Shown: positions 29,599-38,636, numbered from the stretch's first letter. The stretch: 64,000 nt of DNA from Myceligenerans pegani (GCF_014892515.1 NZ_JADBGR010000089.1:1-64000), one strand, 5' to 3'. The notes: generated by a model not told the origin, from the sequence alone. Numbers and translations are program-made.

Positions 29599-30573
29599 GT
29601 GGCTGTTGGTCTCGGACTGTTCGTCGTTCTCGGGCTCGTCGTGCTGCCCGTGCTCGTCACGATGCTGGCCGTCGTGCTCGTGCGCCGCCTCGGAGGTGAC
29701 AACGGGGCGGGATGGGACCCACCGGAGTCCGCCGTCCGTGCGCGCCGGCACGAACTGCTCATCGCGTCGGCGTCGGCGCTGGGGGCGGTGGTCTGCGCCG
29801 GGGTCGTGCTGAGCCTTCCGGTGACCGGAACGGGCCGGGGCGCCCTGGCGCCGGGCGTTCCCGGGTTCGCCCAGGCGGTGGGGCCGTTCGCCGCCGTCGT
29901 CGTGTTCTGCGCCGTGCGCGCGGTCGGCGAGCTGACGTGGCCGCGCCCGACCGGAACCGTGCGCACCGCACCGCTCGTGCGGCGCACCGTCCGGTCCCTG
30001 GGCGGGGCCCGCCTGGGCCGGCTCCTCGCGACCGCGCTGGTCCTGGTCATCGCCCTCGTCGTGTTCGGGCTCGTCGCCGGCGAGGGCGGCCGCCAGTTCG
30101 ACCACCCGCCGGTCACCTCGCCGGACGGCTGGGTGTCGGAGTCGTCCCGGGGGCCGTTCCCCGGCTGGCCCTACGGCGGGCCGCTGCTCGCCGGGCTCGT
30201 CGTCGCCCTGCTCGCCACGATCGGCACCCTCCGGCTCATCGCCCGCCGGTCGCCGCTGGCGGGCGTCCCCGGCGAGCACGACGCGGCGGTCCGCGCCACC
30301 AGCGCGGCACGCCTGCTGGGCGGCGTGCAACTCCTCACCGGCGGGACGCTGGGCATCACGCTGTGGATCGCGGGTCACGCGCTCCGCCCCGGCGGCGAGC
30401 TCCCTGCCGGGGCGCCGGGGGCGTGGCTGTCGGGCGTCGGCGTCGTCCTGATGGTCGCCGGCGTCGCGATCGGCGTCGCGTCCGGGATCTCCGGGCTCCT
30501 CACCGCGATGCCGCGACGCCCGGCCGGCGCGCAGGCTCCGGCCGCCCGCCTGACAGGGGGCGTCCGGGCGTGA
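29599..30573 (+). CDS. polytopic membrane protein, seven predicted segments
   Basis: A 324-aa integral membrane protein. Hydrophobic stretches suggest seven transmembrane helices, starting with LGLFVVLGLVVLPVLVTMLA right after the start and ending with GVGVVLMVAGVAIGVASGI. The family is not certain; it resembles DUF1648/SdpI-like proteins that often accompany short GntR regulators. GTG at 29599 is preferred over TTG at 29578 because GGAGGG sits 7 nt upstream. The stop overlaps the start of the GntR gene (GTGA), so both proteins are coupled. Confidence 0.8.
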   Translation: MAVGLGLFVVLGLVVLPVLVTMLAVVLVRRLGGDNGAGWDPPESAVRARRHELLIASASALGAVVCAGVVLSLPVTGTGRGALAPGVPGFAQAVGPFAAVVVFCAVRAVGELTWPRPTGTVRTAPLVRRTVRSLGGARLGRLLATALVLVIALVVFGLVAGEGGRQFDHPPVTSPDGWVSESSRGPFPGWPYGGPLLAGLVVALLATIGTLRLIARRSPLAGVPGEHDAAVRATSAARLLGGVQLLTGGTLGITLWIAGHALRPGGELPAGAPGAWLSGVGVVLMVAGVAIGVASGISGLLTAMPRRPAGAQAPAARLTGGVRA

Positions 30574-31073
30574 CGGAGACCGACAGGCAGGGGCTGGAGG
30601 CGGCGCCGGACACGACCGGCCCGCAGCCGGCCGGACCCGCACACCCCGGACCGCGAGCCGCGGCGCCGGGACCGACCGAGCTCCGCGTCGACCTGTCCTC
30701 CCCGGTCCCGGTCTACGAGCAGATCCGCTCCCAGGTCGTGGGACTGGTCGCGGTCGGGGCGCTCGGCGCGGGGGACCGGCTGCCGGCCTCCCGGGACCTC
30801 GCGCGCGACCTCGGGATCGCGGTCGGTACGGTGCAGCGCGCCTACCGCGAGCTGGAGGCGGGGGGAACCGTCGTGAGCCGGCGCCGGGTCGGAACCGTGA
30901 TCGCTCCCGCGGGGCTCCGCGGTGCGGCGCCCGAGGCCGGCACCGCGTCGTCGGGCGGCGAGGACCTTCTCGCCCGCACCCGCGACCTGGTCCGCCGGGC
31001 CCGCGCGGAAGGGCTGGGGGACGAGGCCGTCCTCGACATGGTGCGGGGTGCGCTCCGCACGGAGCGCACCTGA
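30570..31073 (+). CDS. GntR family regulator, YtrA type
   Basis: 167 aa. A Pro/Ala-rich leader (1-35) is followed by the GntR winged helix (about 40-110: PVPVYEQIRSQVVGLVAVGAL..GDRLPASRDLARDLGIAVGTVQRAYRELE) and a short helical tail with DLVRRARAEGL. The short effector-less tail marks the YtrA group, which usually controls membrane transport genes in the same operon. This fits the coupled membrane protein upstream. Confidence 0.92.
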   Translation: MTETDRQGLEAAPDTTGPQPAGPAHPGPRAAAPGPTELRVDLSSPVPVYEQIRSQVVGLVAVGALGAGDRLPASRDLARDLGIAVGTVQRAYRELEAGGTVVSRRRVGTVIAPAGLRGAAPEAGTASSGGEDLLARTRDLVRRARAEGLGDEAVLDMVRGALRTERT

Positions 31074-31095
31074 GCGGACGCGACGCCGGCCGAGG

Positions 31096-31368
31096 TCACG
31101 CCGGGAACGAGTCCCGCACCTCGTCCTCGCCGTCGCCGTCCGCGTCGACCGTGATCGACTCGACGCCGCCCGCCACGTCGCGCACGAGGTCGGGCCGCCC
31201 GTCGCCGCTGGTGTCGTACATCTCGAGGTCAGGTACGCCGTCGCCGTCGTAGTCCTCGAACTGGGCGTCGACCGCGCCGTCGCCGGTGGTGTCGGCGGTC
31301 TCGACGTCGGGTATGCCGTCGCCGTCGAGATCGAACACGCCAGGCCGGTCGGAAAAGAACTCGGACAC
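31096..31368 (-). CDS. small acidic DxDGDG-repeat protein
   Basis: 90 aa, start GTG with GAGGAG upstream. Asp and Gly dominate: five loops of the type DLDGDGIPD, DTTGDGAVD, DYDGDGVPD, DTSGDGRPD and DADGDGEDE, each like an EF-hand or thrombospondin-type-3 calcium loop. No signal peptide or membrane segment is visible. Calcium binding is inferred from the loops. The gene is divergent from the P-loop/TPR gene (100-nt gap), so a functional link is possible. Confidence 0.8.
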   Translation of the reverse strand: MSEFFSDRPGVFDLDGDGIPDVETADTTGDGAVDAQFEDYDGDGVPDLEMYDTSGDGRPDLVRDVAGGVESITVDADGDGEDEVRDSFPA

Positions 31369-31468
31369 GGGTCACTCCTCGTCTCGCAGTTACCCGAACG
31401 CTACCCGCCGGGTTCGCCTACCCGCCCCATTTCTGGCAGGGATCGCGATTGTCCGGTTCACTGACGTC

Positions 31469-33865
31469 GTGGACCTTCGCCTCCCGCCGCATCGGGCACG
31501 CACGCCGCGTGCCTCGGCGGTGCGACCGGTCCCGCTCGGCGAGCCCGGCCATCCGGCCGCCCAGCGCGCGGAGATCAGGGCGCTGCTGCACTGGGCCCGG
31601 TCCCGGGAAGCCGTCGCGGTGTGCCTCGTGACCGGCCCGCCGGAGGCGGGCAAGACGTGCCTCGCCCAGGACCTGGGCGCCCGGCTCGGCCGGCGCGGCT
31701 GGACGGTGCAACAGATCCGGAACGACGACGACGTCCGCGCGGCCACCGAACGACCCGCGCGCCGGCGCCTGCTCGTGGTCGACGACGCCGACACGCTCCC
31801 CGGGCTCCGCTCGCTCCTCCTGGCCGCGGCCCGGCAGGACCGCGGCCGCACGCGCGTCCTCCTGCTCGCCCGCCGCACGACCGTCTGGCGCGATCGCCTC
31901 GAGCATGGCACGCCCGCCGTGTGCGCCCTGATCCGCGCGTCGCCGGTCCTGGAGCTCCCCGCGCGCGAGCCGGATCCCCCCGTGCCGTCCCGGCAGCCTG
32001 CCGCCCCGCTCGCGCCGGGCCGCGGCGCGGTCCTCGCCACCGCGATGCTGCTGGGCGCTGAGAAGGGCGGCACGAGCGGCTCGGCGTCGCCGCGGGACGA
32101 GAGCGTGGTCGCCCGCGCGCTCGCCGACGACCCGCGGTTCGCCGAGCGCGTCACCACGGGCCTGTCGGCGCGACAGGCGGTCCACGCCGCCCGGCTCCTG
32201 GCGCGGATCATGTCGGCGGGCCCGCGGCACGCGTCGGCCGACGCGGTGGCCGGTGCCTACGCCCGCGTGACCGCGCAGCTGCCCGACGACGCCGACGTGC
32301 TCGAGACCTTCGCCTGCCACCCGCAGTACCTGACCGGCGCGTTCATGCGCGCACGGGTGTCGCTGGCGGGGCGCGCCGTCGTGCTGCTCGACGGCGACCG
32401 CGGACGCCAGGCCGCCGCCTACGTCGCGATGGCGGACGCCCTCAAGCACGACGGCCGGTACGCCCGGGCGCTCGAGGCGGCCGACAAGGCGCTGCGCCTG
32501 CTCGCCGGCATGCCGGCCGGCACGTCCCGCGTCGGGCTCGAGCCCGCCGTCGCCGGCGCCCGCGCGCTGCGCGGGATGCTCCTGTGGTTCCGTGGGCGGG
32601 TCGACGAGGCGCTCGACGACGGGGAGGCCGCCGTCGCCGCCTACCGCGAGCTCGCCGGCGCCCACCCCGCCCGGTACCGGCCGGCGCTCGCGAGCGCGAT
32701 GATGAACGCCGGCAGCGCCCTCGCCGAGCTCGGACGGGCGCGGGAGGCGCTGGCCGCGTCGGCCGAGGGCGTCGCGCTGGCTCGGATCGTGGCCGACGAC
32801 GAGCCCGCGCAGATCCGCCCGATGCTCGCCAAGGGCTTGTGGAACCTCGGGAAGCGCCACGCCGAGCTCGGCGCCGCCGACGACGCCTACCGGTGCACGC
32901 TCGAGGCCGTCGAGACGTGCCGGGAACTGGTGCGGGACGATCCGTACCGCTACAACCCGGACCTGGCCAGCGCCCTGTCCTACCTCGGGGCGCGGCTGAG
33001 CGAGCTCGGACGCCCCGCGGAGGCCGCCCGCGCGACGGCCGAGGCGCTCGAGCTGCGCCGCCGCCTCGCCGAGCAGCACGAGGGATACCTTCCGTTCGTC
33101 GCGCAGACGCTGTCCAACCTCGGCATCCTGAACGCGCAGCTCGGCCGGCGCCGGCTGGGACTGGAGCGGGAACGGGAGGCCGTCACGATCCGGCGACGGC
33201 TCGCGGCGTCCAACCCGGACCGGTACCTGCCCGAGCTCGCCGCGTCCCTGTCCAACCTCGGCGTGACCCACTCGGTCCTCGGGAACGCGACCGACGCGCT
33301 CGCGGCGGAGGACGAGGCCACCGGGATCCTGCGGGAGCTCGCGACCGAGCATCCCGAGCGGCACCTGCCCGGCCTCGTGAAATCGCTGTCGAACCTCGCC
33401 TCGCGGCTGGCGGAGAACGGTCGCACCCCGGACGCCGTCGACCCGGCGGAGGAGGCCGTCGCCGCCAGCCGGCGCCTGACCGAGCACAGCGGCCGCCAGC
33501 ACCTGCCGGTCCTGGGCACGTCGCTGACGAACCTCGCGGGCACCTACGCGGACGTCGACCGGTACGACGACGCCGTCACCACCGCGCAGGAGGCCGCGGA
33601 CGTCCTCGACGACCTCGCGCGGGTCCAGCCGGAGAAGTACGAACCGGAGCTCGCGCTCGCCCTGACGAACCTCGCCGTCGCACAGGCCGGCGCGGGCGAC
33701 GTCGAGGCGGCCCTGACGGGAGCGCGGCGTGCGGCCGGCCTTCGCGCCCGGCTCGCCGACGAGAACCCGTCCCGGTTCCGGGAGCTCGCCGAGCGCTCCG
33801 ACGACCTCGTCCGGACGCTCGAGGCGGCGCGTGGGGGCCGGCCCGACGGCCAGGTGGCCTCCTGA
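31469..33865 (+). CDS. P-loop NTPase with C-terminal tetratricopeptide repeats
   Basis: About 798 aa. Walker A GPPEAGKT (residues about 56-63) and Walker B LLVVDDAD (about 98-105) form a small NTPase. A Pro-rich linker and a helical region lead into some ten TPRs of about 48 residues (about 310-790), with recurring (R)YxPxLA.sLsNLg and EAVA..R.LA patterns. This resembles STAND-type signalling NTPases in which TPRs bind partners. The start is uncertain: GTG 31469 is chosen as the last start before the domain; a longer form from further upstream would overlap the divergent mini-gene. Confidence 0.8.
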   Translation: MDLRLPPHRARTPRASAVRPVPLGEPGHPAAQRAEIRALLHWARSREAVAVCLVTGPPEAGKTCLAQDLGARLGRRGWTVQQIRNDDDVRAATERPARRRLLVVDDADTLPGLRSLLLAAARQDRGRTRVLLLARRTTVWRDRLEHGTPAVCALIRASPVLELPAREPDPPVPSRQPAAPLAPGRGAVLATAMLLGAEKGGTSGSASPRDESVVARALADDPRFAERVTTGLSARQAVHAARLLARIMSAGPRHASADAVAGAYARVTAQLPDDADVLETFACHPQYLTGAFMRARVSLAGRAVVLLDGDRGRQAAAYVAMADALKHDGRYARALEAADKALRLLAGMPAGTSRVGLEPAVAGARALRGMLLWFRGRVDEALDDGEAAVAAYRELAGAHPARYRPALASAMMNAGSALAELGRAREALAASAEGVALARIVADDEPAQIRPMLAKGLWNLGKRHAELGAADDAYRCTLEAVETCRELVRDDPYRYNPDLASALSYLGARLSELGRPAEAARATAEALELRRRLAEQHEGYLPFVAQTLSNLGILNAQLGRRRLGLEREREAVTIRRRLAASNPDRYLPELAASLSNLGVTHSVLGNATDALAAEDEATGILRELATEHPERHLPGLVKSLSNLASRLAENGRTPDAVDPAEEAVAASRRLTEHSGRQHLPVLGTSLTNLAGTYADVDRYDDAVTTAQEAADVLDDLARVQPEKYEPELALALTNLAVAQAGAGDVEAALTGARRAAGLRARLADENPSRFRELAERSDDLVRTLEAARGGRPDGQVAS

Positions 33866-33874
33866 CCGACGGAG

Positions 33875-34474
33875 TCACCCCGCCAGCCGGGAGACCACGC
33901 GCAGGCATCGCTCGACCAGGTCGCGCTCCGTCGTGCCCCACTTCCGCGCGGTGTGGTCGAGCTGCCCGTCCAGCCGCAGCGAGGCGAGGCCGTGCCCGAC
34001 GGCCCAGAGCGCGAGGGCGAGGCCCCGCGGTTCGGGGACGGCGAGGTCGTCGACCAGGTCGGTGAGCCGCGCGAGAGCGGCGTCCCCGCTCTCGCGCACG
34101 TCCGGATGCTTGTCGGGCTCCGACAGCTCAGGACGCCACATGACCTGGAAGTGCCCCGGGCGCCGCCGGGCGAAGTCGAGGTAGCACCGCACGAGCGCGA
34201 CCACCTGATCGGGGCCGTCGGTGTCCCGGGCGACGGCGGCCAGGTCGTCGGAAAGTTCCCGGAAGCCCTGCGCCGAGATGGCGGACAGCAGCGCCGCGCG
34301 GTTGACGAAGTGGTGGTACGGCGCGCCGGGGCTGACCCCCGCCTCCCGGGCGACCCGGCGGAGGCTGACCGCTCCGACGCCCTCGTTCTCCACCAGCCGC
34401 ACGGAGGCGTCCAGGAGTTCGGCGCGCAGGGCGCCGTGGTGGTAGGTGGTGCGGTTCTTCTCGGGTGCGGGCAC
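33875..34474 (-). CDS. TetR/AcrR family transcriptional regulator
   Basis: 199 aa. N-terminal helix-turn-helix (about 17-60: LLDASVRLVENEGVGAVSLR, AREAGVSPGAPYHHFVNRAALL), then a TetR_C/WHG-like ligand domain. The GTG start has no Shine-Dalgarno sequence, but TACGAT lies exactly 6 nt upstream on the minus strand, so a leaderless mRNA is likely. It is divergent from the NAD-dependent epimerase gene and probably represses it via the CAGTGAT/ATCACTG repeat. Confidence 0.92.
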   Translation of the reverse strand: MPAPEKNRTTYHHGALRAELLDASVRLVENEGVGAVSLRRVAREAGVSPGAPYHHFVNRAALLSAISAQGFRELSDDLAAVARDTDGPDQVVALVRCYLDFARRRPGHFQVMWRPELSEPDKHPDVRESGDAALARLTDLVDDLAVPEPRGLALALWAVGHGLASLRLDGQLDHTARKWGTTERDLVERCLRVVSRLAG

Positions 34475-34517
34475 GAGTCGATCGTAGGAGTTGACGCGGG
34501 GACGGCGTCGAACTGTA

Positions 34518-34540
34518 CAGTGATCACATTCTAATCACTG
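34518..34540. promoter_or_regulatory. inverted repeat between TetR and epimerase genes
   Basis: CAGTGAT (34518-34524) and ATCACTG (34534-34540) are perfect 7-bp arms around a 9-nt centre, immediately upstream of a TAGATT -10-like hexamer (34543-34548) of the epimerase gene. Likely TetR operator. Confidence 0.6.
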
Positions 34541-34556
34541 CTTAGATTGGGTGCTC

Positions 34557-35576
34557 ATGTCCACGACGCTCGTCACCGGAGCCACGGGCTTCATCGCCGG
34601 ACACGTGATCGACGACCTGCTGGCCCACGGCCACCGCGTCCGCGCCACCGTGCGGTCGCTGCGCGACCCGGCGCGCACGGCCCACCTGCGGGCTCTCGCC
34701 GACGGGATGGGCGGCGACCTCGAATTCGTCGAGGCCGACCTGCTCGACGACGCCGGCTGGGCCGCGGCGGTCGACGGCTGCGAGAACGTCCTGCACGTCG
34801 CCTCCCCGTTCCCGCCTACTCCGCCGCGCGACGCGGAGGCCCTGGTGAAACCGGCCGTCGACGGCACGATGCGGGTGCTCCGGGCGAGCGAGGCGGCCGG
34901 GGCGCGGCGCGTCGTCGTGACCTCCTCGGTCGCGGCGGTGTCGACGGGCCGGGCGCGGGGTGACGGGCGGGTCCGCGACGAGGCGGACTGGACCGATCCG
35001 GACCGGGCCGCGCCGTACGCGCGGAGCAAGACGCTCGCCGAGCGCGCCGTCTGGCGGTTCGCCGAGGAGCATCCGGGCGTCGACGTCGTGGCGATCAACC
35101 CGGGCCTCGTCCTCGGGCCGATCCAGCACGCCGCCGCGGGCACCTCGATGACCACCGTGCGCAGGCTCCTCGGGCACGAGATCCCGGCCGTTCCGGCGAT
35201 CGGCTTCGCCCCGGTGGACGTGCGCGACATCGCCACGGCGCACCGGCGGGCGCTGGAGGTGCCGCGCGCGGCCGGCAACCGGTACGTCTGCGCCGGGCCG
35301 AACGTGTGGTTCGGCGAGATGGCGGAGATCCTGCGCGAGGAGTTCGGGCCGCTCGGCTACCGGGTACCCACGGCGCACATGCCGTACTGGCTGCTGTGGG
35401 TCCTCGCGCGGTTCGACCGGGAGGTGCGGCTGGGCCTCGATTTCGTGGGCAGTCCCGAACTGGTCAACTCGGCGAAGGCGGCGGCGGAGCTCGGCCTCAC
35501 CCTGCGGCCCGTGCGCGAGACGCTCGTCGACACCGGGCGCAGCCTGATCGACCACGGCCTGGTCACGCCGCGCTGA
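34557..35576 (+). CDS. NAD-dependent epimerase/dehydratase (dihydroflavonol-reductase-like)
   Basis: A 339-aa extended short-chain dehydrogenase. Cofactor motif TGATGFIAG (7-15), then VEADLLDD, the SPF after HVA, catalytic Ser in VTSSVAAV, the Y-A-R-S-K pair near residue 153, and NPGLVLGP. This series is typical of the dihydroflavonol-4-reductase/NAD-epimerase group that reduces aldehydes or ketones. The ATG at 34557 is chosen; GTG at 34551 is possible. Probably controlled by the divergent TetR. Confidence 0.92.
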   Translation: MSTTLVTGATGFIAGHVIDDLLAHGHRVRATVRSLRDPARTAHLRALADGMGGDLEFVEADLLDDAGWAAAVDGCENVLHVASPFPPTPPRDAEALVKPAVDGTMRVLRASEAAGARRVVVTSSVAAVSTGRARGDGRVRDEADWTDPDRAAPYARSKTLAERAVWRFAEEHPGVDVVAINPGLVLGPIQHAAAGTSMTTVRRLLGHEIPAVPAIGFAPVDVRDIATAHRRALEVPRAAGNRYVCAGPNVWFGEMAEILREEFGPLGYRVPTAHMPYWLLWVLARFDREVRLGLDFVGSPELVNSAKAAAELGLTLRPVRETLVDTGRSLIDHGLVTPR

Positions 35577-35604
35577 TCGGGGCGATGCCGATCGGGGCGA
35601 TGCC
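35575..35604. repeat. perfect 15-bp tandem duplication
   Basis: GATCGGGGCGATGCC occurs twice in direct tandem (35575-35589 and 35590-35604). It begins in the epimerase stop codon and fills the gap to the convergent metallophosphoesterase gene. Confidence 0.7.
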
Positions 35605-35607
35605 GGC

Positions 35608-36264
35608 TCACGAGGGTCCGGGCGTCTCCGGCTCGTCCCAGGGGAGCGGCTCCAGGTCCCGCCGGCCGGCATCGACCAGGGCAGCGAGGCGATCGACCGC
35701 GACCGGACGGCCGCCCCACGCGTCGACGCCGACGTTGAGCTGGCGGTCCCGCTGCCGCCACGTGTCGTGCACGTGCCCGTGCAGCACCCAGCCGCCGTCG
35801 TCGGCGGGGCGGTAGTCGACGTACCGGTCCTCGCCGTGGGAGTCGCCGGTGAACGGGAAGTGCGAGACGGCGGCGTCGATCCCCGCGATCCGGAACCGTC
35901 CCGGGTCGTCGTGGATCTCGGCGAACCCGGCGGCGAGGTAGCGGGCTCGCGCCTTCTCCCGGCGCTCGGCACGTGCCTCGGGCGAGCCCTTGCGGAGGCC
36001 GCGGTCGCCGGCCCAGCAGCGGTCGTGGTTGCCGGGGACGAGGATCTTGTGCCCGGAGAGCCGGGCGATCCAGGACAGCGAGTCGTCCAGGGCGCCGAGG
36101 GCGACGTCGCCGAGCACCCAGACCGTGTCGTCGTCGGACACGGTGTCGTTCCAGAGCTCCGCGAGCCGGGCGTTCATGTGCCCGACCCCGCCGAACGGGC
36201 GGTCGCAGAACCGGATGATGTTGGCATGCCCGAAATGCATGTCGGACGTGAAGTACGTGGTCAT
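35608..36264 (-). CDS. calcineurin-like metallophosphoesterase
   Basis: 218 aa. The metal-binding series is complete: SDMHFGH near the N-terminus, VLGDVAL, VPGNHD, SHFPF and LHGHVHD. These residues hold a dinuclear metal centre that hydrolyses phosphate esters. The substrate may be a nucleotide, a small phosphoester or a phosphoprotein. The ATG at 36264 is chosen because it overlaps the stop of the upstream kinase gene as ATGA, giving translational coupling. An in-frame ATG at 36276 also exists. Confidence 0.92.
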   Translation of the reverse strand: MTTYFTSDMHFGHANIIRFCDRPFGGVGHMNARLAELWNDTVSDDDTVWVLGDVALGALDDSLSWIARLSGHKILVPGNHDRCWAGDRGLRKGSPEARAERREKARARYLAAGFAEIHDDPGRFRIAGIDAAVSHFPFTGDSHGEDRYVDYRPADDGGWVLHGHVHDTWRQRDRQLNVGVDAWGGRPVAVDRLAALVDAGRRDLEPLPWDEPETPGPS

Positions 36265-38636
36265 GATGCGGCCCATTCAACCGGACGCCCTCCGGCCGCA
36301 CGCGGGACCGGACGCCGGGCCGCCAGGTGATCGAGCCGTTCGGCCGCGAGGCTGGCGCGGATGAGACCCGCGCGGACGAGCGGCGCGTCGGTGCCGGCGC
36401 TCTTGAAGTAGAAGATGCCGACGTTGATCAGGCTGACGAATCCGGCGTACACGAGCTCGTCCTGGACCAGGTCCAGCTGGATCAGGGTGCCGATGCCCAG
36501 GACGGGCACCAGGTAGATCGCCATGCTCTGCTGCCAGGTCGCGAGCCGCCCGAGGGTGAGGATCTCGGTGGCCGGGACGCTGGCCAGCCCGGCGCGACGG
36601 GCGCGGCGGACGGCGTCGTCGGCGAACCAGAGACACGTCTGCGTGCCGACGAACGTGTAGACGCAGATGACCTGGACGAACAAGGGCCACCAGTCCCGCT
36701 GCACCAGGTTCGGCAGCACGATGAGGAGGGCCGGGCCGATCGCGATCGACCGGATCATCGCCTCGGCCGCGACCGTGCGCAGGCGGGTCATGCCCGTCCG
36801 GGGCAGCGTGGACGACGCGGTGACCTCGGCGAACACGTTGAGGTAGAGCCGCGCGCTGACGAGGGCGTAGGTGAAGGTCGTCAGCCGCGCCGGCAGGTTG
36901 CCCCAGAAGTCGGGGACGGGGGAGTCGGCGGCGCGGACGTCGTCGAAGAAGACGAGGCCGTCGCCGGTCCTGCCGAACGCCTGGTCGAGCCACTCGAACC
37001 ACCTGGCCTGCCACTCGAGGCCGAGATCGCGGGACCACCAGGTGATGATGAAGGCGCTGGCGAAGGCCAGGCTGACCGCGCAGATCCACGCCCAGCGCTG
37101 GAGGCGCCGCGCCTGGCGCAGGTACGTCGAGCCGCCGTTGCCCCGCGCCTGTGCGGCGCGTACCTCCAGGAGCCGCCGCTGCCGCGCCACGGTGCCCGCT
37201 CCGGGAGAGAGCTCGAGCAGCCGCCCGAACCATCCGCCGGGCCGGCCGGCGTCGCGCGCCCGGAGCACCTCCACCTCGACGCGGAAGTGCCGCGCGATCT
37301 CCTCGAACCGGTCGTGCCCGGCCCGCACCTCCAGCACGAGCAGGCGCCGGGCGGGATCGGAGTCGACCAGATCCTCCAGCAGGCGGGCGGCTCCCACGGA
37401 CGTCGCGTAGAACGGGTCGGGCACGGTGCCGTCCGCCGTGTGCGGGATGCCGGCGACGGCGATCAGGAGCATCCCCAGCGAGTAGACGTCGGCGCGGTCG
37501 TGGCCGGCGCCGTCCCGTTTCACCTCGGGCGCGACGTACACGGAGTCGCCGGCCTGCGTTCCGGTGATCGTCCCGGTGTGCAGGTAGTTCACGCCGAGGT
37601 CCACGAACCGGGCCCGGACATGGCCGTCGTCGTCCTCCTGGACGATGATGTTGGACGGGGTGAGATCGTCGTGGTGCAGCCCGTCCCGCTCCAGGTCGGC
37701 CAGTGCACGGAGCACGGGGGTGCCGTACAGGTGGAGCGCCTCGGTGTCGACCCGCCGGTCGATCTCGCGTCGCGGCCTGGGGGCGACGGCGGCACGCTCG
37801 GCGAGGGACTCCGCGAGGGTCCGGCCGGGGAGGAAGTCCATCAGGATCCAGCTGTCGTGGCTGGCCCACACGCGCACGACGGGCGAGGTGTCCGACTCCG
37901 GCCGGCCGTACTCGGTGAGGTAGTTCCGGGTCGCGGCGACGATCGGCCGGATCGTCAGGAACGGATGGATGATGAGCTTGAGCGCGAAGCGGTCCGTGCG
38001 GCCGCGGGCGCGCGCGGCGACCCTCCCGGTGAGGATCATCGAGGTGGTGCCGTGCCGGTGGAACTCGAGGCGGGACCAGTCGATCGCGTCCCATTCGTCC
38101 GACTCGGCCTGCCGCTCCGGCGCGCCGGCGGCCTGGGGGACGGCGTGCGTGCCCCCGGGGAGCCGCGGGTCGTGCAGGGTGCGCACCGCGCGTCGCACCT
38201 CCGGGTCCGCGACGAGGAGGCCGCTCAGTTCGGTGGCAGGCAGCCCGGACAGCACGACGTCGGCCGCCTGCCGGCCGGCGAAGCGCATGCGGTCCGAGCA
38301 GTGCATCGCGATCAGGGTCAGCAGGTAGAAGCCGAGGTAGCCGCCGAGCTCCGGCGCGGTCTCGTGCCGCACGGTGCTCCACCAGCGCCAGAGCCGCTCG
38401 ATCTCCTGGAGCCGCGAGACCTGGAAGCGATCGCTGAACGTCCGCTCGTCCAGGGGGAGGGACAGCAGCGCGGCGTGCCACTCGCGCCGGTCCCAGGCGT
38501 GCAGGGACGTCGTGACGGTCGTGTCGTCCGCCTCGGGGCCGTCCCCGGTCAGGGCCGACACCGCCGCGGCGAGCCGGTCGAGGGCGGGGACCTCCGTGCG
38601 CTCGGGGGCGGACGACTCGGGCTCGCCGTCGTGCAC
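36261..38636 (-). CDS. transmembrane Ser/Thr protein kinase with novel layout
   Basis: 791 aa from GTG with AAGGAGG. Residues 1-200 are a helical region without recognised domain. The kinase core follows (about 195-430): FALKLII with the ATP-binding Lys, HDDLTPSN with catalytic Asp, DLG in place of DFG, YVAPE and DVYSLGMLL. After about 80 linker residues come six or so hydrophobic segments (about 515-760: WAWICAVSLAFASAFIITWW, IAIGPALLIVLPNLV, LFVQVICVYTFVGT, MAIYLVPVLGIGTLI, YAGFVSLINVGIFYF). The kinase is therefore N-terminal to a polytopic domain, unlike PknB-type kinases with one helix. The stop overlaps the metallophosphoesterase start. Confidence 0.87.
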   Translation of the reverse strand: MHDGEPESSAPERTEVPALDRLAAAVSALTGDGPEADDTTVTTSLHAWDRREWHAALLSLPLDERTFSDRFQVSRLQEIERLWRWWSTVRHETAPELGGYLGFYLLTLIAMHCSDRMRFAGRQAADVVLSGLPATELSGLLVADPEVRRAVRTLHDPRLPGGTHAVPQAAGAPERQAESDEWDAIDWSRLEFHRHGTTSMILTGRVAARARGRTDRFALKLIIHPFLTIRPIVAATRNYLTEYGRPESDTSPVVRVWASHDSWILMDFLPGRTLAESLAERAAVAPRPRREIDRRVDTEALHLYGTPVLRALADLERDGLHHDDLTPSNIIVQEDDDGHVRARFVDLGVNYLHTGTITGTQAGDSVYVAPEVKRDGAGHDRADVYSLGMLLIAVAGIPHTADGTVPDPFYATSVGAARLLEDLVDSDPARRLLVLEVRAGHDRFEEIARHFRVEVEVLRARDAGRPGGWFGRLLELSPGAGTVARQRRLLEVRAAQARGNGGSTYLRQARRLQRWAWICAVSLAFASAFIITWWSRDLGLEWQARWFEWLDQAFGRTGDGLVFFDDVRAADSPVPDFWGNLPARLTTFTYALVSARLYLNVFAEVTASSTLPRTGMTRLRTVAAEAMIRSIAIGPALLIVLPNLVQRDWWPLFVQVICVYTFVGTQTCLWFADDAVRRARRAGLASVPATEILTLGRLATWQQSMAIYLVPVLGIGTLIQLDLVQDELVYAGFVSLINVGIFYFKSAGTDAPLVRAGLIRASLAAERLDHLAARRPVPRAAGGRPVEWAAS

